Source: Noviherbaspirillum humi | Lineage (GTDB): Bacteria > Pseudomonadota > Gammaproteobacteria > Burkholderiales > Burkholderiaceae_D | Reading direction: 5' to 3' | Length of the DNA: 64,000 nucleotides | Assembly: GCF_900188095.1 (NCBI RefSeq) | Contig: NZ_FZOT01000003.1 | Location: 186,001 to 250,000 of the forward strand | The notes under the pieces: generated by a model | Database searches by the model: none | What the model saw: the letters and a program-made list of their open reading frames with translations, nothing else | What the model was told of the DNA's origin: nothing | In this document: piece after piece, positions 52,029-61,754 of the stretch | How the letters are laid out: each line of letters begins with the position of its first letter | Position numbering within the stretch: position 1 is the stretch's first letter | Program-made: the position numbers and the translations under genes

Positions 52029-54080
52029 TCACTCGTCCGGGATGTTCTCCAGGTCGCGCATCCAGACGGTGGCTTCCGAATCGCTCGGCGCGCGCCAGTC
52101 GCCGCGCGGCGAGAGCGAGCCGCCGGAGCCGACCTTCGGGCCGTTCGGCATGCAGGAGCGCTTGAACTGGCTGAGCTTGAAGAAGCGGTGCAGGAAGATG
52201 CCGAGATTGCGCTTGATGGCGGCTATGTCGTACTGGTTGCGCGCCACATGCGGCCCTTCCGGCCAGCCGCCCTTCCCGCGGTCGCCCCACGCCGACAGCG
52301 CCAGGAAAGCCACCTTGGAGGGCACGAAGCCGTAGCGCAGGGTATAGAACAGATTGAAGTCCTGCAGCTCGTAGGGGCCGATGACGCTCTCCGTCTTCTG
52401 CTCCGGCTGGCCGTCGGACTTGCCCGGCACCAGCTCCGGGCTGATGTCGGTGTCGAGGATGTCGATCAGCACGTCGGAGCCGGTGTCGCCGATCTGGTGG
52501 GTATCGGCCACCCAGCGCACCAGATGGGTGATGAGGGTCTTGGGCACGCTGCCGTTGACGTTGTAATGCGACATCTGGTCGCCCACGCCATAGGTGCACC
52601 AGCCCAGCGCCAGTTCGCTCAAATCGCCGGTGCCGATGACGAGGCCATTGTGCAGGTTGGCCAGGCGGAACAGGTGGCTGGTGCGTTCGCCGGCCTGCAC
52701 GTTCTCGAAGGTGACGTCGTACTGCTCCTGTCCCTGCGCATAGGGATGACCGAGATCTTTCAGCATCTGCAGGCAGCTCGGGCGGATGTCGATCTCGCTG
52801 GCGCTGCAGCCGACCACTTCCATCAGCCGGCGCGCCTGCTGCAGCGTGCGGCCGCTGGTGGCGAAGCCGGGCATGGTGTAGGCGAGGATGTTGGCGCGCG
52901 GCAGCCCGAGCCGGTCCATCGCCTTGGCGCACACCAGCAGCGCATGGGTGGAGTCGAGGCCGCCGGAGACGCCGATCACGACCTTCTGCATGCCGGTGGC
53001 GGACAATCTCTGCACCAGCGCCTGCACCTGGATGTTGTAGACCTCCGAGCAGCGCTCGTCGCGCCGGCGCGCGTCGGACGGCACGTAGGGGAAGCGCTCC
53101 AGCCGGCGCTGCAGCGGCAGTTCCCGCTCGAGCGGCAGGGCGACGCTGAAGCCGATCGTGCGGAAGGCCGATACCGCTTCCTGGTGCCGGCGCACCGAAT
53201 GGCCGAAGGTGGTGGCGCGCATGCGCTCGCGCGACAGCTTCTCCAGGTCGACATCGGCGAGGATGAAATGCGATTCGTCGGAGAAGCGCTCCGATTCCGA
53301 CAGCAGCTCGCCGTTCTCGCAGATCAGCGCCTGGCCATCCCAGGCCATGTCGGTGGACGATTCGCCCTTGCCGGCCGACGAATAGAGGTAAGCCGACAGG
53401 CAGCGCGCCGACTGCTGCGATACCAGCTGATGCCGGTAGCCCGACTTGCCGACCACGATGTTGGAGGCGGACAAATTCACCAGCACGGTGGCGCCGGCCA
53501 GCGCCGCATAGGACGACGGCGGTATCGGCACCCACAGGTCTTCGCAGATCTCGACATGGAAGCGCAACAGCGGCAGGTTCTCCGCCTGGAACAGCAGCTC
53601 GGCGCCGAACGGCACGCGCTGGCCGAGCAGTTCCACCTCGGTCGAGCTGGCGCAGTCGGCGGCGCTGAACTGGCGCGCCTCGTAGAACTCGCCGTAGTTC
53701 GGCAGATAGGTCTTCGGCACCACGCCGAGGATGCGGCCGCCGAGCACCACCACCGCGCAGTTGAACAGCAGATGGTCCACCTGCAGCGGCATGCCGACGA
53801 CGAGCGCCGCGCTTATTTGCCGCGAGGCTTCCAGCACCTCGGCCAGCGCCGTCTTGCAGGCTTCCAGCAGCGCGCGCTGGTGGAACAGGTCGTCGCAGGT
53901 GTAGGCCGACAGGCCGAGTTCGGGAAAGGCCACCAGCACCGCGCCGCGCTCGGCCGCCTCGCGCGCCAGCCGGATGGTTTCGGCCGCATTGGCGAAGGGA
54001 TCGGCCACCTTGCAGCGCGGGATGGCTACCGCGACGCGCACGAAGTCGTGGGAATAGATGTTGAGAAAGGGTTTGCTCAT
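52029..54080 (-). CDS. nadE: Glutamine-dependent NAD+ synthetase
   Basis: 683 aa two-domain enzyme. N-terminal nitrilase/CN-hydrolase glutaminase has the triad E54, K123 and C179 (FPELG, VPKTY, EICED). The C-terminal adenylation domain has the P-loop SGGLDS (372-377) and the TSxL/GTGDLSE region. Reaction: deamido-NAD+ + Gln + ATP to NAD+ + Glu + AMP + PPi. The length fits the long, NH3-channelling class. The ATG at 54080 gives [10 protein letters not shown]. Probably co-transcribed with the downstream MFS gene. Confidence 0.95.
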   Translation of the reverse strand: MSKPFLNIYSHDFVRVAVAIPRCKVADPFANAAETIRLAREAAERGAVLVAFPELGLSAYTCDDLFHQRALLEACKTALAEVLEASRQISAALVVGMPLQVDHLLFNCAVVVLGGRILGVVPKTYLPNYGEFYEARQFSAADCASSTEVELLGQRVPFGAELLFQAENLPLLRFHVEICEDLWVPIPPSSYAALAGATVLVNLSASNIVVGKSGYRHQLVSQQSARCLSAYLYSSAGKGESSTDMAWDGQALICENGELLSESERFSDESHFILADVDLEKLSRERMRATTFGHSVRRHQEAVSAFRTIGFSVALPLERELPLQRRLERFPYVPSDARRRDERCSEVYNIQVQALVQRLSATGMQKVVIGVSGGLDSTHALLVCAKAMDRLGLPRANILAYTMPGFATSGRTLQQARRLMEVVGCSASEIDIRPSCLQMLKDLGHPYAQGQEQYDVTFENVQAGERTSHLFRLANLHNGLVIGTGDLSELALGWCTYGVGDQMSHYNVNGSVPKTLITHLVRWVADTHQIGDTGSDVLIDILDTDISPELVPGKSDGQPEQKTESVIGPYELQDFNLFYTLRYGFVPSKVAFLALSAWGDRGKGGWPEGPHVARNQYDIAAIKRNLGIFLHRFFKLSQFKRSCMPNGPKVGSGGSLSPRGDWRAPSDSEATVWMRDLENIPDE

Positions 54081-54281
54081 GGCTGTCCAGGTTGGATTCG
54101 CTCGCCGAGGCGGCGCCGGAGACATCACCGGCGCCTGCGGCTTTCAAGCCTGCATCTTACAAGGATTGCATCGCCGGCATAATGTTCCTGGGCGTAGTCA
54201 CCTTGCCGGCCTACAATCCAGGCGTGCGCATGGCGGTTCCGAGCGCACCCCCCCGCATATCGACCACGAGAGGAAACGACG

Positions 54282-54587
54282 ATGGCCACACTGCTGGTGC
54301 TCTATCGACAGCCGCAGGACCAGGCGGCATTCCTGTCCTACTACTTCGCCACGCACGTGCCGCTGGCCAAGCGCATTCCCGGATTGCGCAACTATGAAGT
54401 CAGCGACGGCCCGGTGGCGCCGGTGGCCGGCGAGGCCGCCTTCCTGGTAGCGACGCTCAGCTTCGACTCGCTTGCCGCCATCCAGGAAGCCCTCGGTTCC
54501 GACGCCGGCCGCGCGGCGGCGGCAGACCTGGCGAACTTCGCCACCGGCGGCGCCGAGCTGATGATGTACGACACGCGCAGCGTGTAA
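54282..54587 (+). CDS. EthD-family protein, 101 aa
   Basis: EthD dimeric alpha-beta barrel fold: LLVLYRQPQDQAAFLSYYFATHVPLAKRIPG then an AAFLVATLSFDSLAAIQEAL core and a final beta strand. Family members accompany ring-opening or ether-degrading enzymes but most are uncharacterised. GAGAGGAAACGACG precedes the ATG. Divergent from nadE. Confidence 0.88.
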   Translation: MATLLVLYRQPQDQAAFLSYYFATHVPLAKRIPGLRNYEVSDGPVAPVAGEAAFLVATLSFDSLAAIQEALGSDAGRAAAADLANFATGGAELMMYDTRSV

Positions 54588-54708
54588 CGATCTTGTAGCC
54601 TTCCCGACGCGGGACTATAACGGCAGTGCGGTCGCGCTTTCCGGCGCGGCCGGCGCACCGTTTTTTGCGCGGCCATTGCGCAAACCACCCGCCTTTGAGG
54701 AGGCTGTC

Positions 54709-54927
54709 ATGACCCGAAAATTTATCGATTGCCGGGAATTTCCCAGCGACATGAACTGTACCGTCGCGCTCAGCGCCGATTCCGACGAGGAGCTGCTGGA
54801 AGCTGCCGTCCAGCATGCCGTGGCAATTCATGGCCACCAGGACACGCCGGAACTGCGGCAGCAGCTAGGGCAGCTGTTCCGCGAAGGCACCCCGCCCATC
54901 AACCGCCCGGCGATCGCCGCGTTCTGA
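54709..54927 (+). CDS. DUF1059 family protein, 72 aa
   Basis: MTRKFIDCREFPSDMNCTVA start, then DSDEELLEAAVQHAVAIHGH and a helical C-terminus: the DUF1059 pattern. Small, cytosolic, with two Cys (CREFP, NCT). TGAGGAGGCTGTC is an excellent ribosome binding site. Function not established. Confidence 0.88.
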   Translation: MTRKFIDCREFPSDMNCTVALSADSDEELLEAAVQHAVAIHGHQDTPELRQQLGQLFREGTPPINRPAIAAF

Positions 54928-54997
54928 TTTTCCGCCTGATTCGTTTATCGCATGCGCCCGGCGCGGCCACGGCTGCGCCGGGCGTTTCCATCTGCCG

Positions 54998-56323
54998 TCA
55001 GCGCGGCGCCACCTTCGAAAACAGCGGCGCCGGCGCGTAGCCGGCATCGACATGGCAGCCGCCGCCGAAGCGCTCCGATGCCTGCCTGCAGCCGGCGGCG
55101 ATCTGCTCGGCAGACGGCTTGTCGCCCTGATCGATCCAGCGCATCATCGCGCCGAACACCGCCGCATATTCGGCATCCGACAGCTTGCTGTGCTCGCGCT
55201 CGCGGGTGAACACCTGCACCAGGCTATCGCCCTTGCCGGCGGCGTCCACCACGCTGCGGTATTGCGCCTCGTACTCCACCAGCGCGGTCGGATCGTCGAT
55301 CGCATGCAGGGAAATCGCCGGCACCGGCAGCCTGCCGCTCATGTCGGAATCCTCCGCCAGCCGCGCCACGGCCTTCGGATCGGCATCGAAGCGAACCACA
55401 TCCTTGTTCAGCGCCGCGTCGTCGTCCGAGCCGCGATAGACCACATGCCGGTTGTCGAAGGGATTGCCGCCCGCCAGCACGCGCTGGGTCAGGTCGCGGA
55501 ACAGGAAGGTCGCCCAGTTGAGGTGCGACACCAGGGTGCGCTCCGGCACCGGGATCACCGCCAGGATGTTTGCCAGGCGCCGCTTCTGCTCGGCGCTGCG
55601 CTTCTCCGGCGGCGACTTGATGCCGGTGCACTCGTCCACCCGCGCTTCCAGTTCCTTGCCGCTCATGCGTGACTCCGCCGGCAGGCCTATCCACAGCGGA
55701 TACTGCGGCTCGTCCGGGCGCGGATGATTGCGGCAATAGTATTGATAGACGGCGCGCAGGTCGGCCCGGTGCAGGTAGTTGCGGGTGCCGCCGGCCACCA
55801 TGCCCGAGGTCAGCACCACGCCGTCGTAGGCCGGCCTGCCTGCGCTGTTGCCGCTGCCGCCATACAGTTCGATGCCCTTGGCGGCGACATTGCCGCCCCA
55901 GGACTGGCCATGCAGCAGCGTGCGGCGCGGCTGGCCGAAGGCGGCGATGAATATCCGGCGCAGGTTCTCGGTATCCTCCGCCGCCATGCGCACGCCATAG
56001 CCGGGACGGCGATAGCTCGAGCCGGCCCAGGCGAAGCCCTGGCGCACCGTCACGGCGAAGCGCTCCAGGTCTTCCAGGCTGCTGTCGCGGGCGATGGGCG
56101 AGAGCCGCGGACCGCCATGCGCATGCATCACCAGGGTCTTGTTCCAGTCGCGCGGGATGGCGATCCAGTATTGCGCGCCGTTGGCGTCGGCGCCGACATA
56201 ACATGAGGCGACGTCCTTCAGCGAGCCGGGACAGGCGGCATCGGTCTGGGCCGATGCGGGCAGGGCGGCCAGCATGGCGAAGGCGGCGAGCAAGGCAGGA
56301 GCGAAGTTCTTTTTCTTGGACAT
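54998..56323 (-). CDS. Secreted alpha/beta hydrolase (esterase/tannase-like), 441 aa
   Basis: Signal peptide (cleaved about after ASA, residue 25). Oxyanion/strand segment LVMHAHGGPR, nucleophile elbow GQSWGG (S141). The late Asp/His pair is suggested in ISLHAIDD and REHSKL. Several Cys (ACPGSLKDVASC) could form disulfides in the periplasm. Resembles secreted alpha/beta hydrolases of the DUF6351/tannase type; substrate unknown. Monocistronic. Confidence 0.85.
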   Translation of the reverse strand: MSKKKNFAPALLAAFAMLAALPASAQTDAACPGSLKDVASCYVGADANGAQYWIAIPRDWNKTLVMHAHGGPRLSPIARDSSLEDLERFAVTVRQGFAWAGSSYRRPGYGVRMAAEDTENLRRIFIAAFGQPRRTLLHGQSWGGNVAAKGIELYGGSGNSAGRPAYDGVVLTSGMVAGGTRNYLHRADLRAVYQYYCRNHPRPDEPQYPLWIGLPAESRMSGKELEARVDECTGIKSPPEKRSAEQKRRLANILAVIPVPERTLVSHLNWATFLFRDLTQRVLAGGNPFDNRHVVYRGSDDDAALNKDVVRFDADPKAVARLAEDSDMSGRLPVPAISLHAIDDPTALVEYEAQYRSVVDAAGKGDSLVQVFTREREHSKLSDAEYAAVFGAMMRWIDQGDKPSAEQIAAGCRQASERFGGGCHVDAGYAPAPLFSKVAPR

Positions 56324-56391
56324 GGAAGCAGCGGGCCGGAGGCGCGATCGTATGTTGGCTATGGGGAGAAGCGTCATCATAGGCCGCTTTG

Positions 56392-56418
56392 GCCATGGCC
56401 GCCATGGCCGCCATGGCG
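56392..56418. repeat. Three tandem 9-bp repeats (GCCATGGCC)
   Basis: GCCATGGCC occurs three times head to tail (the third ends in G). It is palindromic and lies about 50 bp upstream of yaeQ. Probably a slippage tract; regulatory meaning unknown. Confidence 0.8.
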
Positions 56419-56469
56419 CGCGCCGGTGCGATGCGGTACATTGGCTGCTTTTTTCGACCAGGCAGCGCC

Positions 56470-57012
56470 ATGGCCCTCAAGGCAACCATCTACAAAGCCA
56501 ACCTCCAGGTCTCCGACCTCGACCGCCACTACTACGCCGAGCATGCGCTGACCATCGCCCGCCATCCGTCGGAGACCGATGAGCGCATGATGATCCGGGT
56601 GCTGGCCTTCGCCCTGCATGCGGACGAGGCGCTGGGCTTCGGCAAGGGCCTGAGCACCGAGGACGAACCGGACCTTTGGCTGAAGGACCTGACCGGCGCC
56701 GTGCGGCTCTGGATCGATGTCGGCCAGCCGGATGACCGCCGCCTGCTGAAGGCCTGCGGCCGCTCGGAGAAGGTGGTGGTCTACAGCTACAGCGCGACGA
56801 ACGACGTGTGGTGGCGCCAGCTCGCTTCCAAGGTGGATCGCGCGCGCAATCTGCAGGTGCTGCGGGTGCCGGCCCAGGCCAGCGCTGCGCTGGCGGCCCT
56901 GGCCCAGCGCACCATGCAGCTGCAATGCACGATACAGGATGGCCAGATCTGGCTCGGGTCGGAAAGCGAAACGGTGCAGATCGAACTGCAGGAGCTCAAG
57001 CCGGCGGCCTGA
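56470..57012 (+). CDS. yaeQ: YaeQ family protein
   Basis: 180 aa. MALKATIYKANLQVSDLDRH, SETDERMMIRVLAFALHAD, then EPDLWLKDLTGAVRLWIDVG are the family's conserved blocks. The fold is a PD-(D/E)XK nuclease-like domain with a complete-looking core (E..D..W). E. coli YaeQ was once proposed as an RfaH-bypass regulator; the current role is unresolved. Converges with the Hsp20 pair. Confidence 0.92.
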   Translation: MALKATIYKANLQVSDLDRHYYAEHALTIARHPSETDERMMIRVLAFALHADEALGFGKGLSTEDEPDLWLKDLTGAVRLWIDVGQPDDRRLLKACGRSEKVVVYSYSATNDVWWRQLASKVDRARNLQVLRVPAQASAALAALAQRTMQLQCTIQDGQIWLGSESETVQIELQELKPAA

Positions 57013-57089
57013 GGCGGCTGAAGTTCGGCGCTGATTCAAACGACGATGGCAGCCTTGTCGTCGAACCGCGGCCACGCCAGCAAGAAAGC

Positions 57090-57119
57090 CCCTTCCTTCC
57101 GCCGAGGCGGAAGGAAGGG
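57090..57119. terminator. Hairpin between yaeQ and the hsp20 operon
   Basis: CCCTTCCTTCCGCC-GA-GGCGGAAGGAAGGG is a perfect 14-bp inverted repeat. On the minus strand it is followed by GCTTTCTTG, so it may end the hsp20 transcript; on the plus strand there is no T tract. Convergent location supports a terminator. Confidence 0.6.
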
Positions 57120-57142
57120 ACGCTACTGTCGTCGCGGGCGCA

Positions 57143-57601
57143 TCAGGCCACGTTGATCTGGATCTTGCGCGGCTGCGCCTGCTTCGCCTTGGGAATATGC
57201 AGCCGCAATACCCCGTTGTTGAACTCGGCGGATGCCTGCTCGGTATCCAGGTCCTTCGACAGGGTGAAGTTGCGGCGATAGCGCGGCACCGTCACTTCCG
57301 CGAAATGCGATTGCATGTCCTGGAGAACGTCCAGCGCCATCTCGCCTTCTATGGTCAGGCTGTCGGCTTCGAGCTGCAGATTGAGTTTTTCCTTCGGCAT
57401 GCCGGGCAGATCGGCCAGCAGGGTGATGCCCGACGCATCCTCGATCACGTCCACCGGCGGGCGCAGCGCGGCTTCCTGGCTGGAGAGGCCCTTCGCGCCG
57501 CCAGCCTGCCTGTCGGTCCGCGCCGGCTTCTTACGGTCCTGTCCGGCCTGCTTGCTTCCGCCTTTTTCCGCGGACGGCATGAAATTGGCTTCCTCGCTCA
57601 T
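57143..57601 (-). CDS. Small heat-shock protein (Hsp20/alpha-crystallin)
   Basis: 152 aa. A basic, disordered N-terminal arm (SKQAGQDRKKPARTD) is followed by the alpha-crystallin domain (about 55-145): PPVDVIEDASGITLLADLPG, the loop YRRNFTLSKDLD and FNNGVLRLHIPK. Ends QINVA, with a KIQI C-terminal I-x-I anchor. ATP-independent holdase chaperone. The ATG at 57601 follows AGGAGGACATC. 14 bp behind the other hsp20 gene; certainly one operon. Confidence 0.92.
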   Translation of the reverse strand: MSEEANFMPSAEKGGSKQAGQDRKKPARTDRQAGGAKGLSSQEAALRPPVDVIEDASGITLLADLPGMPKEKLNLQLEADSLTIEGEMALDVLQDMQSHFAEVTVPRYRRNFTLSKDLDTEQASAEFNNGVLRLHIPKAKQAQPRKIQINVA

Positions 57602-57615
57602 GATGTCCTCCTGTT

Positions 57616-58056
57616 TCAATGCACGGAGATGCGGCGCGGCTGGGCTTCCTCACGGCGCCTGATGCTGACATGCAGGACACCGTCGCGGTAGTTCGCGGCG
57701 ACGCCGTCCGGATCGATGTCGTCGGGCAGGCTGACGACGCGGCGGAACTGCCCCGCGAAGCGCTCGTTGATATGCACCGCCGCATTCTGCTGCTGCGTAG
57801 CGAGGCTGTCCTTGCGCTCGCCGGACACGGTCAGCACGCCGCGTTCGAGATTGACTTCGATGGCGCTCGGGTCCAAGCCCGGCGCGAACAGATACATTTC
57901 CACCGAGTGCGGGGTAGCGCCGAGGTTTATCGCGGGAAAGCTGCCGCGCGTCATGCCTCGTATGCCGGACTCGAAGTCGAACAGGTCCTGCATCTCCCTC
58001 TGCAATCGGTTCATCTGGGCAAACACGTCTTGCGGAAACATGGATCGATAAAGCAT
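57616..58056 (-). CDS. Small heat-shock protein (Hsp20/alpha-crystallin), second paralogue
   Basis: 146 aa. N-terminal LYRSMFPQDVFAQMNRLQRE helix, alpha-crystallin domain about 40-140: ATPHSVEMYLFAPGLDPSAI, FRRVVSLPDDIDPDG, YRDGVLHVSI, and a short C-terminal RRISVH with an I-x-V anchor. The ATG at 58056 follows GGAGGATGCC; an ATG four codons upstream is poorer. Pairs with the 152-aa Hsp20; such class-A/class-B pairs form hetero-oligomers. Confidence 0.92.
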   Translation of the reverse strand: MLYRSMFPQDVFAQMNRLQREMQDLFDFESGIRGMTRGSFPAINLGATPHSVEMYLFAPGLDPSAIEVNLERGVLTVSGERKDSLATQQQNAAVHINERFAGQFRRVVSLPDDIDPDGVAANYRDGVLHVSIRRREEAQPRRISVH

Positions 58057-58199
58057 GGCATCCTCCATCGAATTGAGGGGGAATGATTAGACGGTTTGGA
58101 TGCCGGGATGAGTTCCAGGAGTGGCCGCGCCGCTTCGGCTTGGCGTTGATTCATCGTGGCGAACGTCGCAGGGCCTGTCGATGCGGCAATGCCGGCAAT

Positions 58200-58223
58200 A
58201 AAAAAGCCCGCCTTGAGGCGGGC
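58200..58223 (-). terminator. Rho-independent terminator of the SRPBCC gene
   Basis: Minus-strand GCCCGCC-TCAA-GGCGGGC followed by six T's, 43 bp after the stop at 58266. It separates the SRPBCC transcript from the hsp20 operon. Confidence 0.92.
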
Positions 58224-58265
58224 CTGCATGCATCAACGGAAGCGGCACGCGGCCGCTTGCCGGCC

Positions 58266-58817
58266 TTAATGCGCGGTCTGGTTCACCGTGCCGCGCCAGG
58301 CACCGGTTTCCTTGCCGCGGCGTTCCAGCAATTCCTTGAACTTGGCGAGGTTTTCCTTGGCCTGCAGGCCGACTGCGCCGAGCGCGTCGCCGACCTGTTC
58401 GGTGAAGCTTTCCGGCGCATAGCTCATCTTCAGCGTGATGCGGGTGCGGGTATCCGAAATGCGGTCGAAGGTGACGGCGCCCGCATTCGGCACGCCCGAG
58501 ATGCTGCGCCAGGCGATGCGCTTGTCCGGCACCTGATGAGTGATCTCGGAATCCCACTCCTTCTCCTTGCCGGCCACGCTGGCGCGCCAGTGCAGATGGG
58601 TATCGTCGATCTGTCTCACCTCATGCACCGTGCTCATGAACTGCGGAAAGTCTTCGAACTGGGTGAACTGGTTGTAAGCCGTGCTGATGGGAACGTCGAC
58701 CTCGATCGACTCTTGTACCGATGACATCGCATCCGGGCTGGACGAAGCCTTCATGCGTTTCGAAAGATAGGCGCCGCCGACGGCGAGCGCGGCGACGGTA
58801 ACGAGTCTGCCTAGCAT
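58266..58817 (-). CDS. SRPBCC (polyketide cyclase/START-like) membrane-anchored protein
   Basis: 183 aa with an N-terminal hydrophobic anchor (LVTVAALAVGGAYLS) and an SRPBCC domain at about 30-165: SIEVDVPISTAYNQFTQFED, FPQFMSTVHEVRQ, WDSEITHQVPDKRIAWRSIS, then TRITLKMSYAP. This type is common next to stress-response genes. It binds a hydrophobic ligand of unknown identity. CAAGGAGAAAGCT precedes the ATG. Upstream of the hsp20 operon but separated by its terminator. Confidence 0.9.
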   Translation of the reverse strand: MLGRLVTVAALAVGGAYLSKRMKASSSPDAMSSVQESIEVDVPISTAYNQFTQFEDFPQFMSTVHEVRQIDDTHLHWRASVAGKEKEWDSEITHQVPDKRIAWRSISGVPNAGAVTFDRISDTRTRITLKMSYAPESFTEQVGDALGAVGLQAKENLAKFKELLERRGKETGAWRGTVNQTAH

Positions 58818-58937
58818 AGCTTTCTCCTTGTGCATATCCGCTGTCGCGGAGGGTTTGCAAAGGAGGTACGACATTGGAAAGCTGTCAAGGTTCGGACGCT
58901 CCGGAGATGAGGAGTTCGCGCGGCAACAAGGCGCGCC

Positions 58938-59234
58938 TCATTTTCCTTTCCTGCTGGACTCGTTCTGCTGGTTGAGGAGATCGCGCAATTCCGGCGGCAG
59001 GGGTTCATTGCCGTTGGCCAGTAGCTCGCTGGCCCAGCGCGGATAACTCGGCGACTTGCCTTCCCTTACCTGCCTGGCGTACTCCGTCAGCGCCTTGCGC
59101 GCCGCATCGCGCAGCTTGTCGCCGTCAGCCATGCGGCGTCCTGCGATAGCGCGCTGCTGTGGCTTGCCGTTTGTCGTCCTTAAACCGGCGAAGGCTTGCC
59201 GTGTTCGAGCGATTCTTTCGATTTGCCACGCCAT
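58938..59234 (-). CDS. Hypothetical basic protein, 98 aa
   Basis: Arg/Lys-rich N-terminus (MAWQIERIARTRQAFAG), then a region KLRDAARKALTEYARQVREG that is predicted helical, ending in PLPPELRDLLNQQNESSRKGK. TCCAAGGGGAGC precedes the ATG at 59234. An internal ATG (59132, MADGDKLRD) is an alternative start. Probably cytosolic, possibly nucleic-acid-binding. No family recognised. Confidence 0.6.
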   Translation of the reverse strand: MAWQIERIARTRQAFAGLRTTNGKPQQRAIAGRRMADGDKLRDAARKALTEYARQVREGKSPSYPRWASELLANGNEPLPPELRDLLNQQNESSRKGK

Positions 59235-59407
59235 GCTCCCCTTGGAGAGAGTGCATCGCAGGATGCGATGCATTTCCATGAAGAAATCATAGGCACTGGC
59301 GCAGGGAAGTGACATCCCCGATAAAAGGTATCTTGCGCAGGGATGGAGGAATCGGGAAACCCGGGGACGCTGCGCCGGCAGTCGCCGGCGCAGGCTGAGA
59401 AAGCCGC

Positions 59408-60718
59408 TCAGGCGCGCGGTTCGGATGTGCGCAGCGACAGCGCCGCGTGCAGCAGGATGGCGCCGAAGGTGGCGGTGCCGATGCCGCCGAGCGAGAACTG
59501 GCCCAGCTTGAGGGTGAAGTCGCCGGCGCCGAGCACCAGGGTAACGGCCGCCACGATGAGGTTGCGGTTGTCGGAGAAGTTGACGCGGTTCTCGACCCAG
59601 ATGCGGGCACCGGAGACGGCGATCAGGCCGAACACCACGATCGACACGCCGCCCAGCACCGCGTTGGGAATGGTCTGGATGACGGCGCCGAACTTCGGCG
59701 AGAAGCCGAGCACCAGCGCCACCAGCGCCGCCACCGCGAACACCAGCGTGGAGTAGATGCGGGTGACGGCCATGACGCCGATGTTTTCCGCATAGGTGGT
59801 CACGCCGGTGCCGCCGGCGCTGCCGGAGATCATGGTGGCGACGCCGTCGCCGATGAAGGCGCGGCCCATGTAGCGGTCCAGGTTCTGGCCGGTCATGGCG
59901 CTCACCGCCTTGATGTGGCCGAGGTTTTCCGCCACCAGGATGACGGCCACCGGCGCCAGCAGCGCCATCGCGCCCGGTTCGAACACCGGCGCGACGAAGC
60001 GCGGCATGCCGAACCAGGCGGCATTGGCCACCGGCGCGAAATCGATCGGCTTGCCGAGACCGGCGCCGTTGGTCAGCACTAGGTACAGCGCATAAGCCAG
60101 CAGCAGACCCACCAGGATCAGCAGGCGCTGCATCATGCCGCGGCTGAACACCGCCACCGCCCCGACGCAGAGCACGGTCGCCAGCGCCATCCAGGAATCG
60201 AAGCTGCTGCCGGACACGCCCTTGACGGCGATCGGCGCCAGGTTCAGGCCGATCACCGCCACCACCGCGCCGGTGACGACCGGCGGCATCAGCTTCTCGA
60301 TCCAGTTGGTGCCGACGGCGGTCACCAGCAGGCCGATCAGGGTGTACAGCGCGCCGCAGGCGATGATGCCGCCCAGCGCCACGCCGATATTGGCGTTCGG
60401 CCCCTGGCCGCCATAGCCGGAAACGGCGATCACCAGGCCGATGAAGGCGAAGCTGGAGCCGAGATAGCTCGGCACCCGGCCGCCGACGAAGGCGAAGAAC
60501 ACCAGCGTGCCGATGCCGGACATGAAGATGGCGAGGTTCGGGTCGAATCCCATCAGCAGCGGCGCCAGCACGGTGGCGCCGAACATGGCCACCACATGCT
60601 GCAATGCCATGGCGAAGGTCTGCCCCCACGGCAGGCGTTCATCCGGCGCGATCACCGATGCGTTTTCGGCGCGCGCATCGGTGCGCAGCCGCCATTGCGG
60701 AAAATAGCTTCCAGCCAT
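59408..60718 (-). CDS. uraA: Uracil/xanthine permease (NCS2 family)
   Basis: 436 aa with 12-14 transmembrane helices. WGQTFAMALQHVVAMFGATV begins helix 1. The family signature SGSAGGTGVTTYAENIGVMA (about residue 290) holds the proton/substrate glutamate (E in AENIG). Family role: proton-coupled uptake of uracil. Directly downstream of upp on the same strand (46-bp gap), forming a pyrimidine salvage operon upp-uraA. Confidence 0.94.
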   Translation of the reverse strand: MAGSYFPQWRLRTDARAENASVIAPDERLPWGQTFAMALQHVVAMFGATVLAPLLMGFDPNLAIFMSGIGTLVFFAFVGGRVPSYLGSSFAFIGLVIAVSGYGGQGPNANIGVALGGIIACGALYTLIGLLVTAVGTNWIEKLMPPVVTGAVVAVIGLNLAPIAVKGVSGSSFDSWMALATVLCVGAVAVFSRGMMQRLLILVGLLLAYALYLVLTNGAGLGKPIDFAPVANAAWFGMPRFVAPVFEPGAMALLAPVAVILVAENLGHIKAVSAMTGQNLDRYMGRAFIGDGVATMISGSAGGTGVTTYAENIGVMAVTRIYSTLVFAVAALVALVLGFSPKFGAVIQTIPNAVLGGVSIVVFGLIAVSGARIWVENRVNFSDNRNLIVAAVTLVLGAGDFTLKLGQFSLGGIGTATFGAILLHAALSLRTSEPRA

Positions 60719-60764
60719 CCCTGAACCTTTCTTTTTTGGTTTATGAATTGGTCGTTGCCCGTAC

Positions 60765-61415
60765 CTACTTGGTGCCGAACAGCCGGTCGCCGGCATCGCC
60801 GAGGCCGGGAATGATGTAGGCATGGTCGTTCAGGTGCGAATCGAGCGAGGCGACATACACCGCCACGTCCGGATGCGCATCCTGGAACACCTGCACGCCT
60901 TCCGGCGCCGCCACCAGCGCCAGGAAAAAGATCTGCGACGGCGCCACGCCGCGCTTGCGCAGCACGTCGACCGCATGCACCGCGGAATTGCCGGTGGCAA
61001 GCATCGGGTCGCAGAGAATGAAAATGCGGTCGGTGACGTCCGGCAGGCGCACCAGGTACTCCACCGGGCGGTGGGTGGCGGGATCGCGGTAGACACCGAT
61101 ATGGCCAACGCGAGCCGACGGCACGAGTTCCAGCAGGCCGTCGCTCATGCCGATGCCGGCGCGCAGCACCGGCACCACCACCAGTTTCTTGCCGGCGATG
61201 ACGGGCGCATCGATATCCTGCAGCGGCGTGGTGATGCGCACCGTGGTGAGCGGCAGATTGCGGGTGATCTCGTAACCCATCAGCAGCGTGATCTCGCGCA
61301 GCAGCTCGCGGAAGGTGCGGGTGGAGGTGTCGCGGTCCCGCATGTGGCTGAGCTTGTGCTGGATGAGCGGATGGTCGAGGATGTGGAGATTGGGAAATCG
61401 GGGATCGCTTTTCAT
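60765..61415 (-). CDS. upp: Uracil phosphoribosyltransferase
   Basis: 216 aa. PRPP-binding loop [14 protein letters not shown] near residue 135, [16 protein letters not shown] near 80 and a C-terminal [16 protein letters not shown] segment, all typical of Upp. Reaction: uracil + PRPP to UMP + PPi, the salvage step coupled to UraA uptake. The ATG at 61415 gives [11 protein letters not shown]. No clear attenuator was seen upstream. Confidence 0.96.
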   Translation of the reverse strand: MKSDPRFPNLHILDHPLIQHKLSHMRDRDTSTRTFRELLREITLLMGYEITRNLPLTTVRITTPLQDIDAPVIAGKKLVVVPVLRAGIGMSDGLLELVPSARVGHIGVYRDPATHRPVEYLVRLPDVTDRIFILCDPMLATGNSAVHAVDVLRKRGVAPSQIFFLALVAAPEGVQVFQDAHPDVAVYVASLDSHLNDHAYIIPGLGDAGDRLFGTK

Positions 61416-61689
61416 GCGCTGGTCCGGTCGGGTAAGGAGAATGGCGGCGGGCATTCGCGCCAACGAAGCCGCTACTATAGCCGCTGGCGCGGCTTTCATG
61501 AGCAAACAGGCATGCCGGGAATCATATGAAAGCCATATGCAGGCCGATATATTGCCCGCGATGCGCCGGCACGAGGCGGCCGGGGAAGAAAGCGATGACG
61601 CAGACTGCGGCCGGCTGCCGCCGCCGGGACGATAACTGTTATCACGAATCGAAATGCCGAGGAGTAACGACCCTGCTGTATAGTTATTC

Positions 61690-61754
61690 CTGTCTCCTCT
61701 GATTCTCTTGAATTGGATTCAGCCCGCTGCCGCAAGGTGTGCGGGCTTTTTTTT
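61690..61754 (+). ncRNA. Putative anti-Shine-Dalgarno sRNA, copy C
   Basis: Plus-strand unit with -10 TATAGT (61679-61684) and a poor -35. The RNA predicted from about 61690 begins CTGTCTCCTCTGATTCTC, then TTGAATTGGATTC, a GCCCGC-type hairpin (loop TGCCGCAAGGTG) and a T8 tract. The 31-nt unstructured part is identical to copy A. The hairpin stems of A, B and C differ by compensating changes, supporting a functional terminator. No open frame overlaps it. Sits between upp (divergent) and the DOPA-dioxygenase-like gene (convergent). Confidence 0.7.

Noticed and set aside
50546-52165. 539-codon plus-strand frame opposite the sugar-porter-like MFS gene
   Set aside because: Shadow; Gln/His/Ala-rich, no motif.
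59369-59400. CTGCGCCGGC...GCCGGCGCAG inverted repeat downstream of uraA
   Set aside because: Strong stem but no T tract on the minus strand; could be a terminator only with Rho help.
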